This document shows, piece after piece, positions 37,308 through 47,624 of a DNA stretch of 64,000 nucleotides. The first letter of the stretch is position 1. The number at the start of each line of letters is the position of its first letter. The position numbers and the translations under genes were made by a program. The notes under the pieces are model-generated. The model saw nothing but the letters and a program-made list of their open reading frames with translations. It made no database searches and was not told where the DNA came from. Origin of the DNA: an uncultured SAR116 cluster alpha proteobacterium (GTDB lineage: Bacteria > Pseudomonadota > Alphaproteobacteria > Puniceispirillales > Marisalimonadaceae); the NCBI GenBank assembly GCA_902625215.1, contig CACOAO010000007.1, forward strand, positions 1 to 64,000. The letters are read 5' to 3'.

Positions 37308-38606
37308 TTGGACACAATTTTTTCTTCTGCATCAAATGTACAAAAAAGTGCTATAAAAATTATCAGAATTTCTGGAGCTTCTGCCAAGAAAGCGTCAAAA
37401 ATATTTTCATTTAAGCCAACAAAGCCACGCGTCGCATCTTTAAGAAAAATATATGACGAAGAAAATAATATTATAGATAATGCAATAGTAATTTTTTTTC
37501 CTAAACCTCACACTGTTACTGGAGAAGATATAATAGAGCTTCACATACATGGGAGCCAAATGGTTGAGAAAAAAATTTATAATGTCCTTAGCAAAACAAA
37601 AACTTTTCGTATTGCAGACAAGGGAGAGTTTACCAAAAGAGCTTTTTTAAATGGTATTTTAGATCTCACACAAGCAGAGGGTTTAAATGACTTAATTAAT
37701 TCAGAAACTGAAAACCAATTCAAGGTATCTATGTCACAGTATGAAGGTAGTCTCTCGAGTAAAATTAACTTTTGGAGAAACGAAATCGTGTATCTATTAT
37801 CAAAATTAGAAGCATTAATTGATTTTTCAGATGAAGAACTTCCAATCGATATTGTAGAAATTTTCAATGACAAAATATCAGATTTGTTACAAGAAATGAC
37901 AAAATCTATAAAATATAGTAAATTTGGTGAGAGAATCCGTAGTGGTTTTGTCATTACTATCATTGGGCGACCAAATGTTGGAAAAAGCTCGCTAATCAAT
38001 TATTTGTCAAATAAAAAAGTAGCAATAGTAACCAATGAGGCGGGAACTACTCGAGATATTTTAGAGGTATCAATGGATTTTGATGGATTTCCTGTTATTT
38101 TAAATGATACTGCAGGTATTAGAGACGCGAAATCAAAAGTAGAAAAAATTGGTGTAGATAAAGCTATAGAAAAAGCAGAAAATTCAGACTTAATTTTAAT
38201 TTTATCCGATAACGAAGATTTTTCTTATCCAGACTTAAAAACCACATGTAGAAAGATTTTAGTACATACAAAGTCAGATTTGGGAAAAATATCTAACAAA
38301 AAAGTTTGTAATATCTCAGTCAAAGAAAACGTAGGTATCGACAAATTAATAAAATTAGTTGTTAATCATTTAAATTCTTTAGCGCCAAAAGATGCTGTGC
38401 TTCTTACTAGAAAAAGGCATATGAATTCTATTAAAAAATCTATAAATGCTCTAAACGAAATTAAAAAAATTGATTTAAATTTTAGTCCCGAACTAGCATC
38501 AGAGAATTTGAGAATAGTTGCAAAAGAAATTGGAAATATAACTAATGTTATTGACGTTGAAGAAATATTAGACGATATATTCAGTAGCTTTTGTATTGGT
38601 AAATAA
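37308..38606 (+). CDS. mnmE: tRNA uridine-5-carboxymethylaminomethyl modification GTPase MnmE
   Basis: MnmE works with MnmG to install the carboxymethylaminomethyl group at wobble uridine 34 of several tRNAs. The start is TTG at 37308, giving the family's opening M-D-T-I-F; there is no alternative ATG nearby. The folate-binding N-terminal domain and helical domain surround a GTPase domain with GRPNVGKSS near residue 221 and DTAGI, and the C terminus ends in the diagnostic CIGK. Length 432 is normal. A parS site sits immediately upstream. Confidence 0.97.
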   Translation: MDTIFSSASNVQKSAIKIIRISGASAKKASKIFSFKPTKPRVASLRKIYDEENNIIDNAIVIFFPKPHTVTGEDIIELHIHGSQMVEKKIYNVLSKTKTFRIADKGEFTKRAFLNGILDLTQAEGLNDLINSETENQFKVSMSQYEGSLSSKINFWRNEIVYLLSKLEALIDFSDEELPIDIVEIFNDKISDLLQEMTKSIKYSKFGERIRSGFVITIIGRPNVGKSSLINYLSNKKVAIVTNEAGTTRDILEVSMDFDGFPVILNDTAGIRDAKSKVEKIGVDKAIEKAENSDLILILSDNEDFSYPDLKTTCRKILVHTKSDLGKISNKKVCNISVKENVGIDKLIKLVVNHLNSLAPKDAVLLTRKRHMNSIKKSINALNEIKKIDLNFSPELASENLRIVAKEIGNITNVIDVEEILDDIFSSFCIGK

Positions 38607-38621
38607 ATTTTGATAAATAAC

Positions 38622-40496
38622 ATGAATGATTTTGATGTAATAGTTATTGGCGGAGGTCATGCCGGAATAGAAGCGGCGTCAGCCGCTTCAAGGATGGGGG
38701 CCAAAACCATTCTGATAACTATGAAAATTAACACAATTGGAGAAATGTCTTGTAATCCAGCAATAGGTGGTTTAGGAAAAGGTCATTTAGTTAGAGAAAT
38801 TGATGCTCTTGACGGAATAATGGCTAAGGCAATTGACTGTTCTGGTATTCAATTTAGAATGCTTAATCGTTCTCGAGGTCCAGCAGTCCATGGGCCAAGA
38901 TCACAAGCAGATCGTGAATTATACAAAAAAGCTGTTACAAAACTTTTAGAATCTACCCAAAATTTAACTATATTTGAAGGAACAATCAAAGATCTTAATA
39001 TTGTAAATCACGAAATAAATGGAGTAGTATTAGAAAACGGAACTTTTTTTAGAGCAAAATCAGTAGTTTTAACAACCGGCACCTTTTTGGGTGGCATTAT
39101 TCACATTGGGGATGAAAGGTTTCCAGCAGGTAGAATGGGAGACGAGCCATCTAACCAGTTATCCAAGAGAATTAGAGATTTAAATCTCCCAATAGGCAGG
39201 CTAAAAACAGGCACACCACCTAGATTATTAAAAAAAAGCATCAATTGGAAAAAAGTTGAAATGCAGTCTGCGGACAGCAACCCAATTCCATTTTCTTATT
39301 TAACTAAAAACATAAAAATTAAGCAAATTAAATGTGGGATAACAAGAACAAATGGATATACACACAAAATAATTTCAGATAACCTCAATTCATCTCCTGT
39401 GTATTCAGGCTCAATTCAAGGTTCGGGGCCCAGGTATTGCCCTAGTATTGAAGACAAAGTTAAAAGATTTTTTGAAAAAGATTCACATCAGATTTTTCTT
39501 GAGCCAGAAGGCTTAAATAGCCCTTTAGTTTACCCCAACGGAATATCTACAAGTTTGCCAAAAGCAATACAGGATGAGTTTTTGAAAACAATTCTTGGTC
39601 TGGAGAAAGCTATCATAAAACAATATGGATATGCGATAGAATATGATTATATGGACCCTAGAGCTTTAAAAGAAACTTTAGAGACAAAAAAAATAAAAGG
39701 ACTTTTTTTTGCTGGTCAAATAAATGGCACAACTGGATATGAAGAAGCGGCAGCGCAAGGATTAATTGCAGGAATAAATTCGACAATAAATCTAAATACA
39801 AATCCTAAATGGTTTACACTTGATAGGTCTGAAGCATATATTGGAGTAATGATTAATGATTTGATTAATAGAGGTGCTCCTGAGCCATATAGAATGTTTA
39901 CATCAAGAGCGGAGTTTAGATTACTTTTGAGATCTGACAATGCTGACCAGAGATTAACAGATAAAGGCATAAAATTTGGTATAATTGGTCAAGAAAGAAA
40001 AAAATTATGGAAAGAAAAGAAACAAAATTTAGAACAATCTTACAGAATCATTGATAATTTAAGAGCCAAGCCAAGTTTATTAAAAAAATATAACCTACCA
40101 ACCACCAGGACTGGAAAAACAAGGACACCAAAAGACATTTTGTCTTCTGGAAGATATACTATTAAAAATCTTTTTAAAATTTGGCCAAATCTAAAAGAAA
40201 TTCCTAAAGCATTACACAAGCAGATAGAAGTAGACTGTATATACAACGTTTACCTAAAAAGACAACAAGAAGATATAAAAATGTATAAACAAGAAAATAA
40301 AATCAAAATTCCCACAGATTTTGATTTTAACAATATTAAAGGGCTATCAAATGAAATAAAGGATATTCTTAAGCACGTTAAACCTAGAACAGTTGCTCAA
40401 GCATCTAATCTTCCAGGATTTACTCCAACGGCAGCCCTGTTGCTCCTAAGACATCTAAAACGAGAGAAGAAGTATAAAATTGCTCATGAATATTGA
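38622..40496 (+). CDS. mnmG: tRNA uridine-5-carboxymethylaminomethyl modification enzyme MnmG (GidA)
   Basis: MnmG is the FAD- and NADH-dependent partner of MnmE in wobble uridine modification. It opens with the FAD-binding motif [13 protein letters not shown] (G10-G12), and has the family signatures [21 protein letters not shown] and [23 protein letters not shown] (about residues 367-389). The ATG at 38622 is chosen over an in-frame TTG 12 bases upstream. Length 624 is typical. It overlaps the rsmG start by 11 bp. Confidence 0.98.
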   Translation: MNDFDVIVIGGGHAGIEAASAASRMGAKTILITMKINTIGEMSCNPAIGGLGKGHLVREIDALDGIMAKAIDCSGIQFRMLNRSRGPAVHGPRSQADRELYKKAVTKLLESTQNLTIFEGTIKDLNIVNHEINGVVLENGTFFRAKSVVLTTGTFLGGIIHIGDERFPAGRMGDEPSNQLSKRIRDLNLPIGRLKTGTPPRLLKKSINWKKVEMQSADSNPIPFSYLTKNIKIKQIKCGITRTNGYTHKIISDNLNSSPVYSGSIQGSGPRYCPSIEDKVKRFFEKDSHQIFLEPEGLNSPLVYPNGISTSLPKAIQDEFLKTILGLEKAIIKQYGYAIEYDYMDPRALKETLETKKIKGLFFAGQINGTTGYEEAAAQGLIAGINSTINLNTNPKWFTLDRSEAYIGVMINDLINRGAPEPYRMFTSRAEFRLLLRSDNADQRLTDKGIKFGIIGQERKKLWKEKKQNLEQSYRIIDNLRAKPSLLKKYNLPTTRTGKTRTPKDILSSGRYTIKNLFKIWPNLKEIPKALHKQIEVDCIYNVYLKRQQEDIKMYKQENKIKIPTDFDFNNIKGLSNEIKDILKHVKPRTVAQASNLPGFTPTAALLLLRHLKREKKYKIAHEY

Positions 40497-41130
40497 AACT
40501 TACAATGGATTTTGTTCACAGATATTTGTTTCACGTGAAACATTTGAAAAATTATCTGTTTTTCATAACACTCTTCTTAAATGGCAAAATTCAATAAACC
40601 TTATAAGTAGAAGTACTATTAATAATATTTGGGAAAGACATATCTTAGATTCTGCACAATTATTTAAGTTTGTTAGAGATATAGATGGAAATATCTTAGA
40701 CTTTGGTTCTGGGGCAGGATTTCCAGGCTTAGTGTTAGCTATAATGGGTAAAAAGAATGTTCATCTAGTTGAATCAGATCATAAGAAATGCGTTTTTTTA
40801 AAAGAAATTTCTATGTTAACTGAAATAGATATAACTATACACAACTGTAGAATAGAAAATTTACGCTTTATAAATGTTGACTTAGTAACTTGCAGAGCAT
40901 TAGCACCGCTAAATAAATTAATACAGTATGTAGAAACATATATAAGAAAGTCATCAAAGCATAATCATCTCTTTCCTAAGTTGTTGTTTTTAAAAGGAAA
41001 ATCCTACAAAAGTGAGCTTTCACAATTAAATAAAAAAATACATTTTAAAGAATTTCCTTCTATAACAGACAAAGATAGTAAAATCTTATATGTTAATAAG
41101 TTGGATATGTTAAACGTTATAAATGAATAA
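40486..41130 (+). CDS. rsmG: 16S rRNA (guanine(527)-N7)-methyltransferase RsmG (GidB)
   Basis: RsmG methylates N7 of G527 in 16S rRNA. The Rossmann methyltransferase motif [15 protein letters not shown] is near residues 66-80, and the N-terminal [12 protein letters not shown] and E-R-H-I-L-D-S-A blocks are typical. The ATG at 40486 is preferred over a TTG two codons earlier. Length is 214. A perfect parS palindrome is embedded in codons 14-19 and is read as part of F-V-S-R-E-T, so the DNA has a double role. It overlaps parA by 8 bp. Confidence 0.96.
   Translation: MNIETYNGFCSQIFVSRETFEKLSVFHNTLLKWQNSINLISRSTINNIWERHILDSAQLFKFVRDIDGNILDFGSGAGFPGLVLAIMGKKNVHLVESDHKKCVFLKEISMLTEIDITIHNCRIENLRFINVDLVTCRALAPLNKLIQYVETYIRKSSKHNHLFPKLLFLKGKSYKSELSQLNKKIHFKEFPSITDKDSKILYVNKLDMLNVINE
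40527..40542. promoter_or_regulatory. parS site 2, inside rsmG
   Basis: A second exact TGTTTCACGTGAAACA, within the 5' coding part of rsmG and about 600 bp upstream of parA. Having two identical 16-mers 3.3 kb apart is far beyond chance and marks this region as the ParB loading zone. Confidence 0.93.
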
Positions 41131-41908
41131 TAAAACTACAAATATTATTGCTATAGCAAATCAAAAAGGAGGTGTGGGAAAAACCACTACTGTGATAAAC
41201 TTAGCAACAGCAATGGCAGCATGCGATAAAAAAACATTGATTGTCGATGCTGATCCACAGGGTAATGCAAGTACAGGTTTTGGTATAAAATATGATGAAA
41301 GAGATAAAGACTTATATTCTGTAATTTGTGGTAAAAATGATATAAATAGATCAATTAGAAATACTCTGATACCAAAGCTTAATATTATACCTACTTCACC
41401 AAATTTATCAGTTCTTGAGCAAGAATTAGTTGATGTAGACGATAGAGAATTTAAAATTCGAGACCTAATAGAAGATATTAACGATATATATGATTATATT
41501 TTTATTGATTGCCCGCCATCATTAGGATTAATTACATTAAACGCATTATGCGCAGCAAAATTCTTAATAGTGCCTTTGCAAACAGAGTTTTATGCTTTGG
41601 AAGGATTAACTCAACTCATGAAAACATTAGATTCTATAAAAAATAATTTTAATAATGAAATTAGGCTTCAAGGTATTCTTCTTACAATGTACGACAAAAG
41701 AAACAAAATATGTGAGATGGTATCAAACGACGTAAAAAATCACTTTGGTGATAAAGTTTTTAAAACGATAATTCCAAGAAATGTTAGAGTTTCCGAAGCA
41801 CCGAGTTATGGTCAACCAGTTTTAATGTATGATATTTCTTGCCCTGGATCACAAGCATACGCTTCATTAGCTGGCGAAATAATAAATCAAGAGAAAGATT
41901 TAAAATGA
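41123..41908 (+). CDS. parA: Chromosome partitioning ATPase ParA
   Basis: ParA is the Walker-type ATPase that moves ParB-bound origins. The deviant Walker A motif KGGVGKTT is at residues 15-22 with the signature Lys15, Walker A' is FIDCPPSLGLITLNA near residue 131, and VDADPQGNASTGFG lies near residue 43. Length 261 is right for chromosomal (Soj-type) ParA without an N-terminal HTH. It starts inside rsmG (8-bp overlap) and its stop overlaps the parB start (ATGA, 41905-41908). Confidence 0.97.
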   Translation: MNNKTTNIIAIANQKGGVGKTTTVINLATAMAACDKKTLIVDADPQGNASTGFGIKYDERDKDLYSVICGKNDINRSIRNTLIPKLNIIPTSPNLSVLEQELVDVDDREFKIRDLIEDINDIYDYIFIDCPPSLGLITLNALCAAKFLIVPLQTEFYALEGLTQLMKTLDSIKNNFNNEIRLQGILLTMYDKRNKICEMVSNDVKNHFGDKVFKTIIPRNVRVSEAPSYGQPVLMYDISCPGSQAYASLAGEIINQEKDLK

Positions 41909-42762
41909 AACAAAAGAAAAACAACAGAGCGATAGGCCTGGGTAGCGGACTTTCTAGTCTTTTAGGTGCTGAGGCAGAAAAAAAATCAGAAAATTTTAGA
42001 ATGGTTCCAATAGAATTTATTAAGCCTGGTCCCTGGCAACCAAGAAAAGACTTCGATAAAAAAGATTTGGAGGCTTTGTCAACTTCTATAAGCAGACAAG
42101 GAATAATTCAGCCAATAGTTTTAAAATCAAATAAAAATCAAAAAAATCAATATTTTATAATTGCTGGTGAAAGAAGATGGAGAGCTTGTCAATTAGCAAA
42201 AATACACGAGATACCAGCTTTTATAAGAGATGATATAAAAGATGATAGAGTTGCAGAATTGTCTTTAGTTGAAAACATACAACGATCTGAATTAAACCCC
42301 ATTGAAGAAGCAGAAGGTTATCACTCTTTAATTAACAAATACAATTATACACAAGAAGATATTTCAAAAGCTGTTGGAAAATCTCGTTCTTATATAGCTA
42401 ATATTATTAGATTATTATTACTATCAGATATGGCTAAAGAATTACTGTTAAAAAAGAAACTTAGTATTGGACAATTAAGACCGCTTATAGGTCACAAAGA
42501 TGCTGATCAATATCTACAAATAATTTTAAAAAATAAAATGAATTCTAGAGATATTGAAAAACTTATTAAAAAAGGAAATGTTAAGAAACACAAAATTAAA
42601 ACTAAAAGTGCAGATATTACTAACTTGGAAAAAGAATTATCAGATATAACAGGATTGAAAATTGATATTAATTTTGATAGTTCAAATCAAAAAGGTAATT
42701 TAAATATAAAATGTAAAAACTTGTCAGAATTTAATTATGTTATTGAAAAAATCAAGACTTAA
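41905..42762 (+). CDS. parB: Chromosome partitioning protein ParB
   Basis: ParB is the CTP-dependent clamp that loads at parS. It has an N-terminal GLGSGLSSLLG segment, the CTP-binding motif GERRWRA at residues 88-94, LVENIQRSELNPIEEAEGY, and the DNA-reading helix-turn-helix (T-Q-E-D-I-S-K-A-V-G-K-S-R-S-Y-I-A-N, about residues 143-160), plus a C-terminal dimer domain. The ATG at 41905 is chosen because it overlaps the parA stop and gives the expected N terminus; an upstream in-frame TTG lies within parA. Two parS sites are nearby. It overlaps convergent holA by 11 bp. Confidence 0.97.
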   Translation: MKQKKNNRAIGLGSGLSSLLGAEAEKKSENFRMVPIEFIKPGPWQPRKDFDKKDLEALSTSISRQGIIQPIVLKSNKNQKNQYFIIAGERRWRACQLAKIHEIPAFIRDDIKDDRVAELSLVENIQRSELNPIEEAEGYHSLINKYNYTQEDISKAVGKSRSYIANIIRLLLLSDMAKELLLKKKLSIGQLRPLIGHKDADQYLQIILKNKMNSRDIEKLIKKGNVKKHKIKTKSADITNLEKELSDITGLKIDINFDSSNQKGNLNIKCKNLSEFNYVIEKIKT

Positions 42763-43792
42763 TTCTTGTTCTTGCAAGTAAAGACGTTGACAATATAAAT
42801 TGTGATAGTAAAGTTTTTTCAGTAATATTATTTAGTTTGCACTTTAATTCTAGCTCAATTAAACGATACAACATAATTTTAATTAATTTTAAATTCCATA
42901 CTTTGCATTGAAAAATAACAAATTCTTTTTTTCTAAAAAAAATTGGTGGGCGCATGTTTTCAATAACAATATTCAAATTCTTTTTTGTTTCAAAAAGCAA
43001 TAGTATTTTTTCTATTAATTTGAAGTGATTTACAAACATTCTTATCAAAGAAATACTTGTACCTTGGTTTTCATAAATATTTTCAAAATACATCAGGGCC
43101 TCACTAACATTACCATTAGTGCAATATTCAACAACTTTATTTAAATTAATATCTTCATTTCTTGAAATAAGTTTTAAGATCATTTCTTCGGTAACATCCT
43201 TATTATTTGTTAAAAAAACATCGAGTTTTTCAATTTCCATTTTATTAGTAAGTGAGTCCGAATTAAATTTTATAGTTAAATCCTCTATAAAATTACTTTT
43301 AAAATTAAGTTTATGTTTAGAAAATAAATTATAGATTCGAGAATAAATTGCCTCTGACTTTTCTTCATAGCAGGGGACTAAAATAGAATTATTAGTATTT
43401 TGAAAGAATTTTAGAAAAGTACTTTGTTTTAAGACACCGGCCTTAATTAAAAGTAAATAATTATTATCATTTTTTCTAACAGCTTGTAAAATAATATTCT
43501 CTATATTTTTAGTAAGAGAAACATGCACAAGGTCTAAATATATAAATCTTCTTTGTGAAAACATACTTATTGTATTAATGTTATCTAAAAGTACCGACGG
43601 ATTATTTTTAAACTCCTCACCATCTATTCTTGATACACAAAATGGGTCACTATCATCAATTCCAATTAATTTTGATGTTTTTTTGTACAAAAGTTCAATT
43701 AGGCCAATGTTAGTGCCATACAGAAAAATTATGTTAATATTTTCGAAATTAGTCCTAAGATTATTAAGGTAAATATCTGGACTTATTTTCAA
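42752..43792 (-). CDS. holA: DNA polymerase III subunit delta
   Basis: HolA is the clamp-opening delta subunit of the replicative clamp loader. The sequence is diverged, as HolA usually is, but the fold-bearing elements are seen: N-terminal I-F-L-Y-G-T-N-I-G-L, the S-M-F-S-Q-R-R-F-I-Y-L-D-L stretch near residue 75 and the C-terminal helical domain with S-L-I-R-M-F-V-N-H-F. Length 346 is normal and the leuS-lptE-holA order beside parB is characteristic of alphaproteobacteria, which supports the call. Its start overlaps lptE by 4 bp. Confidence 0.92.
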   Translation of the reverse strand: MKISPDIYLNNLRTNFENINIIFLYGTNIGLIELLYKKTSKLIGIDDSDPFCVSRIDGEEFKNNPSVLLDNINTISMFSQRRFIYLDLVHVSLTKNIENIILQAVRKNDNNYLLLIKAGVLKQSTFLKFFQNTNNSILVPCYEEKSEAIYSRIYNLFSKHKLNFKSNFIEDLTIKFNSDSLTNKMEIEKLDVFLTNNKDVTEEMILKLISRNEDINLNKVVEYCTNGNVSEALMYFENIYENQGTSISLIRMFVNHFKLIEKILLLFETKKNLNIVIENMRPPIFFRKKEFVIFQCKVWNLKLIKIMLYRLIELELKCKLNNITEKTLLSQFILSTSLLARTRIKS

Positions 43793-44271
43793 CTTAGTCT
43801 TCTTAATATAATAATAATTTTCATATAAAGTGAATTCGCCGATTTTTTTGTTAATCTTTCTTTAATATGCTCGATACTTTTTTCACTACTGTACAATGAG
43901 CTTGAAGAAGAACTAAGAGATGGAAAAGTGTCAATAGAACCAGACTTAATTATCAAGTTTGTTTCTTTATTTCTTAGCACATAATTGATTTTAGCTTTAG
44001 TAAGTTTTAGAATATTTAGTCCACTTACAGACAATGTCTCTGTTGATTGAAAAGTAATTGTGGTTTCAAGTGAGAAAGGTCTATTTCCATTATCTTTATT
44101 ATAAAAAAGACGTCTAAGATGTTCTTTAAAAAATGTGTTGTACTTATCACCAGGAGTTTCAATTTCAATAGAAAAATCACTTTTGTTTGCAGGTTTAATA
44201 AAGTTGTTGAAAGAGCAACTACTTATTAAAAAAATCAAAATTAAAAAAATTAATTTTTTAAAAACACACAT
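43789..44271 (-). CDS. lptE: LPS-assembly lipoprotein LptE
   Basis: LptE plugs the LptD barrel that places lipopolysaccharide in the outer leaflet of the outer membrane. The protein has a lipoprotein signal with lipobox I-S-S-C (Cys19), then a 140-residue domain with the LptE alternation of strands and two helices (S-V-S-G-L-N-I-L-K-L-T-K-A, S-I-E-H-I-K-E-R-L). Sequence similarity in this family is low, so the call rests mainly on size, lipobox and the conserved leuS-lptE-holA order. Confidence 0.85.
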   Translation of the reverse strand: MCVFKKLIFLILIFLISSCSFNNFIKPANKSDFSIEIETPGDKYNTFFKEHLRRLFYNKDNGNRPFSLETTITFQSTETLSVSGLNILKLTKAKINYVLRNKETNLIIKSGSIDTFPSLSSSSSSLYSSEKSIEHIKERLTKKSANSLYMKIIIILRRLS

Positions 44272-44283
44272 TCTACGAACTAT

Positions 44284-46809
44284 TTAAATTACAAAATTTA
44301 CAATACGGTTAGGTATTACTATAACTTTTTTTGGATTAGGGTTCAAAAATTTTAATACATTTTGTTCTTTACGGGCAATTAACTCTATTTCTTTTTCACT
44401 TAAATTCATGGGAACTTCAATTACAGCCCTCACTTTTCCATTAACTTGAACAGGTATTTTTATATTTTTTTTTGTAATATATTTTAGATCAACTTTTGGC
44501 CAATTTTCTCTTGAAATTGTATTTTTATTACCCAGATAATTCCACAGCTCTTCTGCTAAATGAGGTGTCATTGGATTAATTAAAATTAAAAGGTTTTTTA
44601 TTACATATATAATAACCTTAGTATCATTATCATTTTCAATTTTAAAAGCAGATAAAGAGTTAAATAGACTTCTAATAGACGCAACAGCAATATTGAAATG
44701 AAAATCGTCAATTGATTTAGTAACATCACTTATAGTCGTATTCATAATCGTCAAAAGAGCTCTGTTTCTTTCAGTAAGTTTTGCTGGTAATTCATTACAA
44801 GTTTTATGGTTTGGTAAATTATTAACAAATTTCCATAATTTATTTAAAAAACGCCAAGATCCTTCCACTCCAGATTCTGACCATTCCATATCTCTGTCTG
44901 GTGGGGAATCAGACAATATAAAAAAACGAGCAGTGTCAGCACCATAATTTTCAATTATTTGCTGAGGGTCAACAACATTTTTTTTTGATTTGCTCATTTT
45001 TTCTGTTCTTCCAGCAAAAATTGTCTCTTTTGTGTCTATATGAATAAACTTATTACCTTTTTTTTCTATTTCGGTTGGAAAAACCCATTGATCTTTATTG
45101 TTCTTAAATGTTCGGTGACATACCATTCCTTGTGTTTGTAGTGAAGTGAAAGGCTCTTCAATATTTATACAATCTAGATATTTTAATGCTCTCATAAAAA
45201 ATCTTGAATAAAGGAGATGCATAACGGCATGTTCAACACCTCCAATATATTGGTCTACGGGTAACCAATATTTTATAGCCTCATCGGTAAAAGCATTAGA
45301 TGAATTGAGGTCTGTAAATCTCGCAAAGTACCAACTTGATTCAAAAAAAGTGTCAAATGTATCAGTTTCACGAGTAGCATTTTTTTTACATACAGGACAT
45401 TTTACATGTTTCCAAGTCGGATGATATTCAAGAGGGTTACCCTTGTTATTAAAATTTATATCTTCAGGCAGAGTAATTGGCAATTGTTCTCTAGGTACTG
45501 GTACTTCGCCACATTCATTACAGAATATAATTGGAATGGGGCAACCCCAATATCTTTGTCGAGAAACACCCCAGTCTCGTATTCTATATGTAACTTTCTC
45601 TTTTCCAATCTTTAAATTGTTTAATTTTTCAATACATAATCTTTTTGCATCTTCAATATTTAAATGATTTAAAAATTCCGAGTTTATATGAATACCATCA
45701 CCTGTATATGGAAGTTTCTCTTTTGTTTTTATAACTGGGATAATATCTATAGAATATTTAACTGCAAAATCATAATCCCTTTGATCATGAGCTGGACATC
45801 CAAAAATTGCTCCTGTTCCGTATTCCATTAATATAAAATTTGCTATAAAAATTTTTAATGATAAGTTTTTTTTAAATGGATGTGAAACTGAAAAATTTGT
45901 TTGGTATCCATATTTTTCAGCCTTTTCGATGTCAGCCTCTTTAATAGAATTTTTATCACAAAATTTGATAAAATTAGAAACCTCAGTGTCTTTTTTGGCA
46001 ATTTTTTTTGCAAATGGATGTTGAGGGGAGATTGCTATAAAAGTTGCCCCAAAGATTGTATCAGGTCTTGTGGTAAAAACTTCTATTTTTTCAGATGAAT
46101 TTTTTATTGAAAATTGAATTGTAGCTCCAAAGCTTTTTCCTATCCAATTTCTTTGCATTGTTTTAACTTTTTCAGGCCACTCTACCAAATTATCAATCTC
46201 ATTAAGTAAATCATCTGCAAAATCGGAAATTTTTAGAAACCATCCCTTCATTTTTTTCTTTTCAACTTCAGCTCCAGATCTCCAACCACGCCCATCAACA
46301 ACTTGTTCATTCGCTAACACGGTATTTTCAATTGGATCCCAATTAACTAAAGTTTCCTTCTTGTAAGCAATTCCAGCTTTATAGAAATCTAAAAACATTT
46401 TCTGCTCAAATTTATAATAATCTGGGTCACATGTTTTTAACTCTCTGTCCCAGTCATAAGATAAGCCCATTTGTTTCAATTGGATTTTCATACTTTCAAT
46501 ATTTGAGTCGGTCCACTTAGAAGGATGTGTTTTATTTTCTATTGCCGCATTCTCTGCTGGCAGGCCAAATGCATCCCATCCCATGGGATGAAGCACGTTA
46601 AATCCTTTGGCTTTCTTGTATCGAGCGATTAAATCTCCTAAAGTATAGTTACGGACATGACCCATATGAATTGCACCGGACGGATATGGAAACATCTCCA
46701 ATACATAATATTTAGTTTTTGTGTGATCAATTTCAGCTTTAAAAATCTCTAGCTCAGACCATTTCCTTTGCCATTTTTTTTCAATTAGAGATGGATTATA
46801 CTTCATCAT
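44284..46809 (-). CDS. leuS: Leucine--tRNA ligase
   Basis: LeuS charges tRNA-Leu and edits mischarged amino acids. The HIGH-type motif HMGH is at residues 48-51 (in YPSGAIHMGHVRNY), the editing domain holds TTRPDTIFGATF, the zinc-binding-like CPVCKKNATRETDTFDTF segment lies near residue 470, and KMSKS is at about residue 604 in EKMSKSKKNVVDP. Length 841 is normal. The gene is downstream of the DUF3576 lipoprotein by 5 bp and upstream of lptE-holA, the standard alphaproteobacterial array. Confidence 0.98.
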   Translation of the reverse strand: MMKYNPSLIEKKWQRKWSELEIFKAEIDHTKTKYYVLEMFPYPSGAIHMGHVRNYTLGDLIARYKKAKGFNVLHPMGWDAFGLPAENAAIENKTHPSKWTDSNIESMKIQLKQMGLSYDWDRELKTCDPDYYKFEQKMFLDFYKAGIAYKKETLVNWDPIENTVLANEQVVDGRGWRSGAEVEKKKMKGWFLKISDFADDLLNEIDNLVEWPEKVKTMQRNWIGKSFGATIQFSIKNSSEKIEVFTTRPDTIFGATFIAISPQHPFAKKIAKKDTEVSNFIKFCDKNSIKEADIEKAEKYGYQTNFSVSHPFKKNLSLKIFIANFILMEYGTGAIFGCPAHDQRDYDFAVKYSIDIIPVIKTKEKLPYTGDGIHINSEFLNHLNIEDAKRLCIEKLNNLKIGKEKVTYRIRDWGVSRQRYWGCPIPIIFCNECGEVPVPREQLPITLPEDINFNNKGNPLEYHPTWKHVKCPVCKKNATRETDTFDTFFESSWYFARFTDLNSSNAFTDEAIKYWLPVDQYIGGVEHAVMHLLYSRFFMRALKYLDCINIEEPFTSLQTQGMVCHRTFKNNKDQWVFPTEIEKKGNKFIHIDTKETIFAGRTEKMSKSKKNVVDPQQIIENYGADTARFFILSDSPPDRDMEWSESGVEGSWRFLNKLWKFVNNLPNHKTCNELPAKLTERNRALLTIMNTTISDVTKSIDDFHFNIAVASIRSLFNSLSAFKIENDNDTKVIIYVIKNLLILINPMTPHLAEELWNYLGNKNTISRENWPKVDLKYITKKNIKIPVQVNGKVRAVIEVPMNLSEKEIELIARKEQNVLKFLNPNPKKVIVIPNRIVNFVI

Positions 46810-46814
46810 TAAAA

Positions 46815-47315
46815 TTATTTATTTGATTTAATTCTTAAGTTTCTAGCTTCATATAATATGTTGTTTTCAATTTTTTTAGCCAAATCACTGTCAGTATAAG
46901 TCCCAGACCAAATACTATTGGTAAGTTCTTGTACGTGGACCTTAACTTTTATTCCATCGGACCTTAATTCGCTAGTTCTTATATAAGCTGAAATCTTTAT
47001 TCTTTTGTTTTTAATATTTTTATTTACATACCAATCAGTAATAATTGTACCACCAAGCGCATCTGTTGAGATTAAAGGAGCAATTGATAATACATCCAAA
47101 GACGCTCGCCATAAATATCCATTTACATTAATATTATTTGAAGAAGACATGTTTGGATTAATAATATCAGATATTGAAATTCCCTTATTTGAGTCTTTAG
47201 AAAACAAACCAGGAACTTTTTCTTCGTCAGTGATAGTATTATTAACACTTGAATTATTTGTTGAACACGCTGAACTAAATATTAAGATGTATGCTAATAA
47301 AATATATCTAAACAT
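46815..47315 (-). CDS. DUF3576-family lipoprotein
   Basis: A 166-residue predicted lipoprotein (signal 1-16, S-S-A-C lipobox with Cys17). The conserved domain begins with V-N-G-Y-L-W-R-A-S-L-D near residue 62 and continues with the strongly conserved D-A-L-G-G-T-I-I-T-D-W-Y stretch, which I recognise as the DUF3576 family found upstream of leuS in alphaproteobacteria. The function is unknown; the coupling with leuS-lptE suggests an outer-membrane assembly role, but this is inference. It is divergent from yggS across a 309-bp gap. Confidence 0.85.
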   Translation of the reverse strand: MFRYILLAYILIFSSACSTNNSSVNNTITDEEKVPGLFSKDSNKGISISDIINPNMSSSNNINVNGYLWRASLDVLSIAPLISTDALGGTIITDWYVNKNIKNKRIKISAYIRTSELRSDGIKVKVHVQELTNSIWSGTYTDSDLAKKIENNILYEARNLRIKSNK

Positions 47316-47624
47316 AAAAAAACCTTTTTGATATTATGTTAATCTTTTATCAGTATTTCACAATACATCAAATAATTTATAAAAAAATTGGTTGCCAAAA
47401 TTAGTTAGAAATTAATTTGCTTCAGAGAAATTTGATTTATATCTGTATTTTGATTTTGTGCATAATAGCATTTAAATTTAAAATCTTCACTTCAAATTTT
47501 ACTGACACTTAATATTGAACAACTAAAAAATTGTAGAACAGCATAGATTTTAATTTTTTATTTAATATTTTATTATTTAATAATGTACTAATATTGTTAC
47601 CATACCTTTGTCAGGAGTAATTTT
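47316..47624. other. 309-bp non-coding gap between the DUF3576 gene and yggS
   Basis: This divergent spacer is about three times longer than most in the window. I see no reading frame, tRNA or convincing hairpin. It contains a 12-bp A/T palindrome (TTTAAATTTAAA, around 47471) and a strong AGGAG ribosome-binding site for yggS at its right end (about 47613). Confidence 0.5.
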
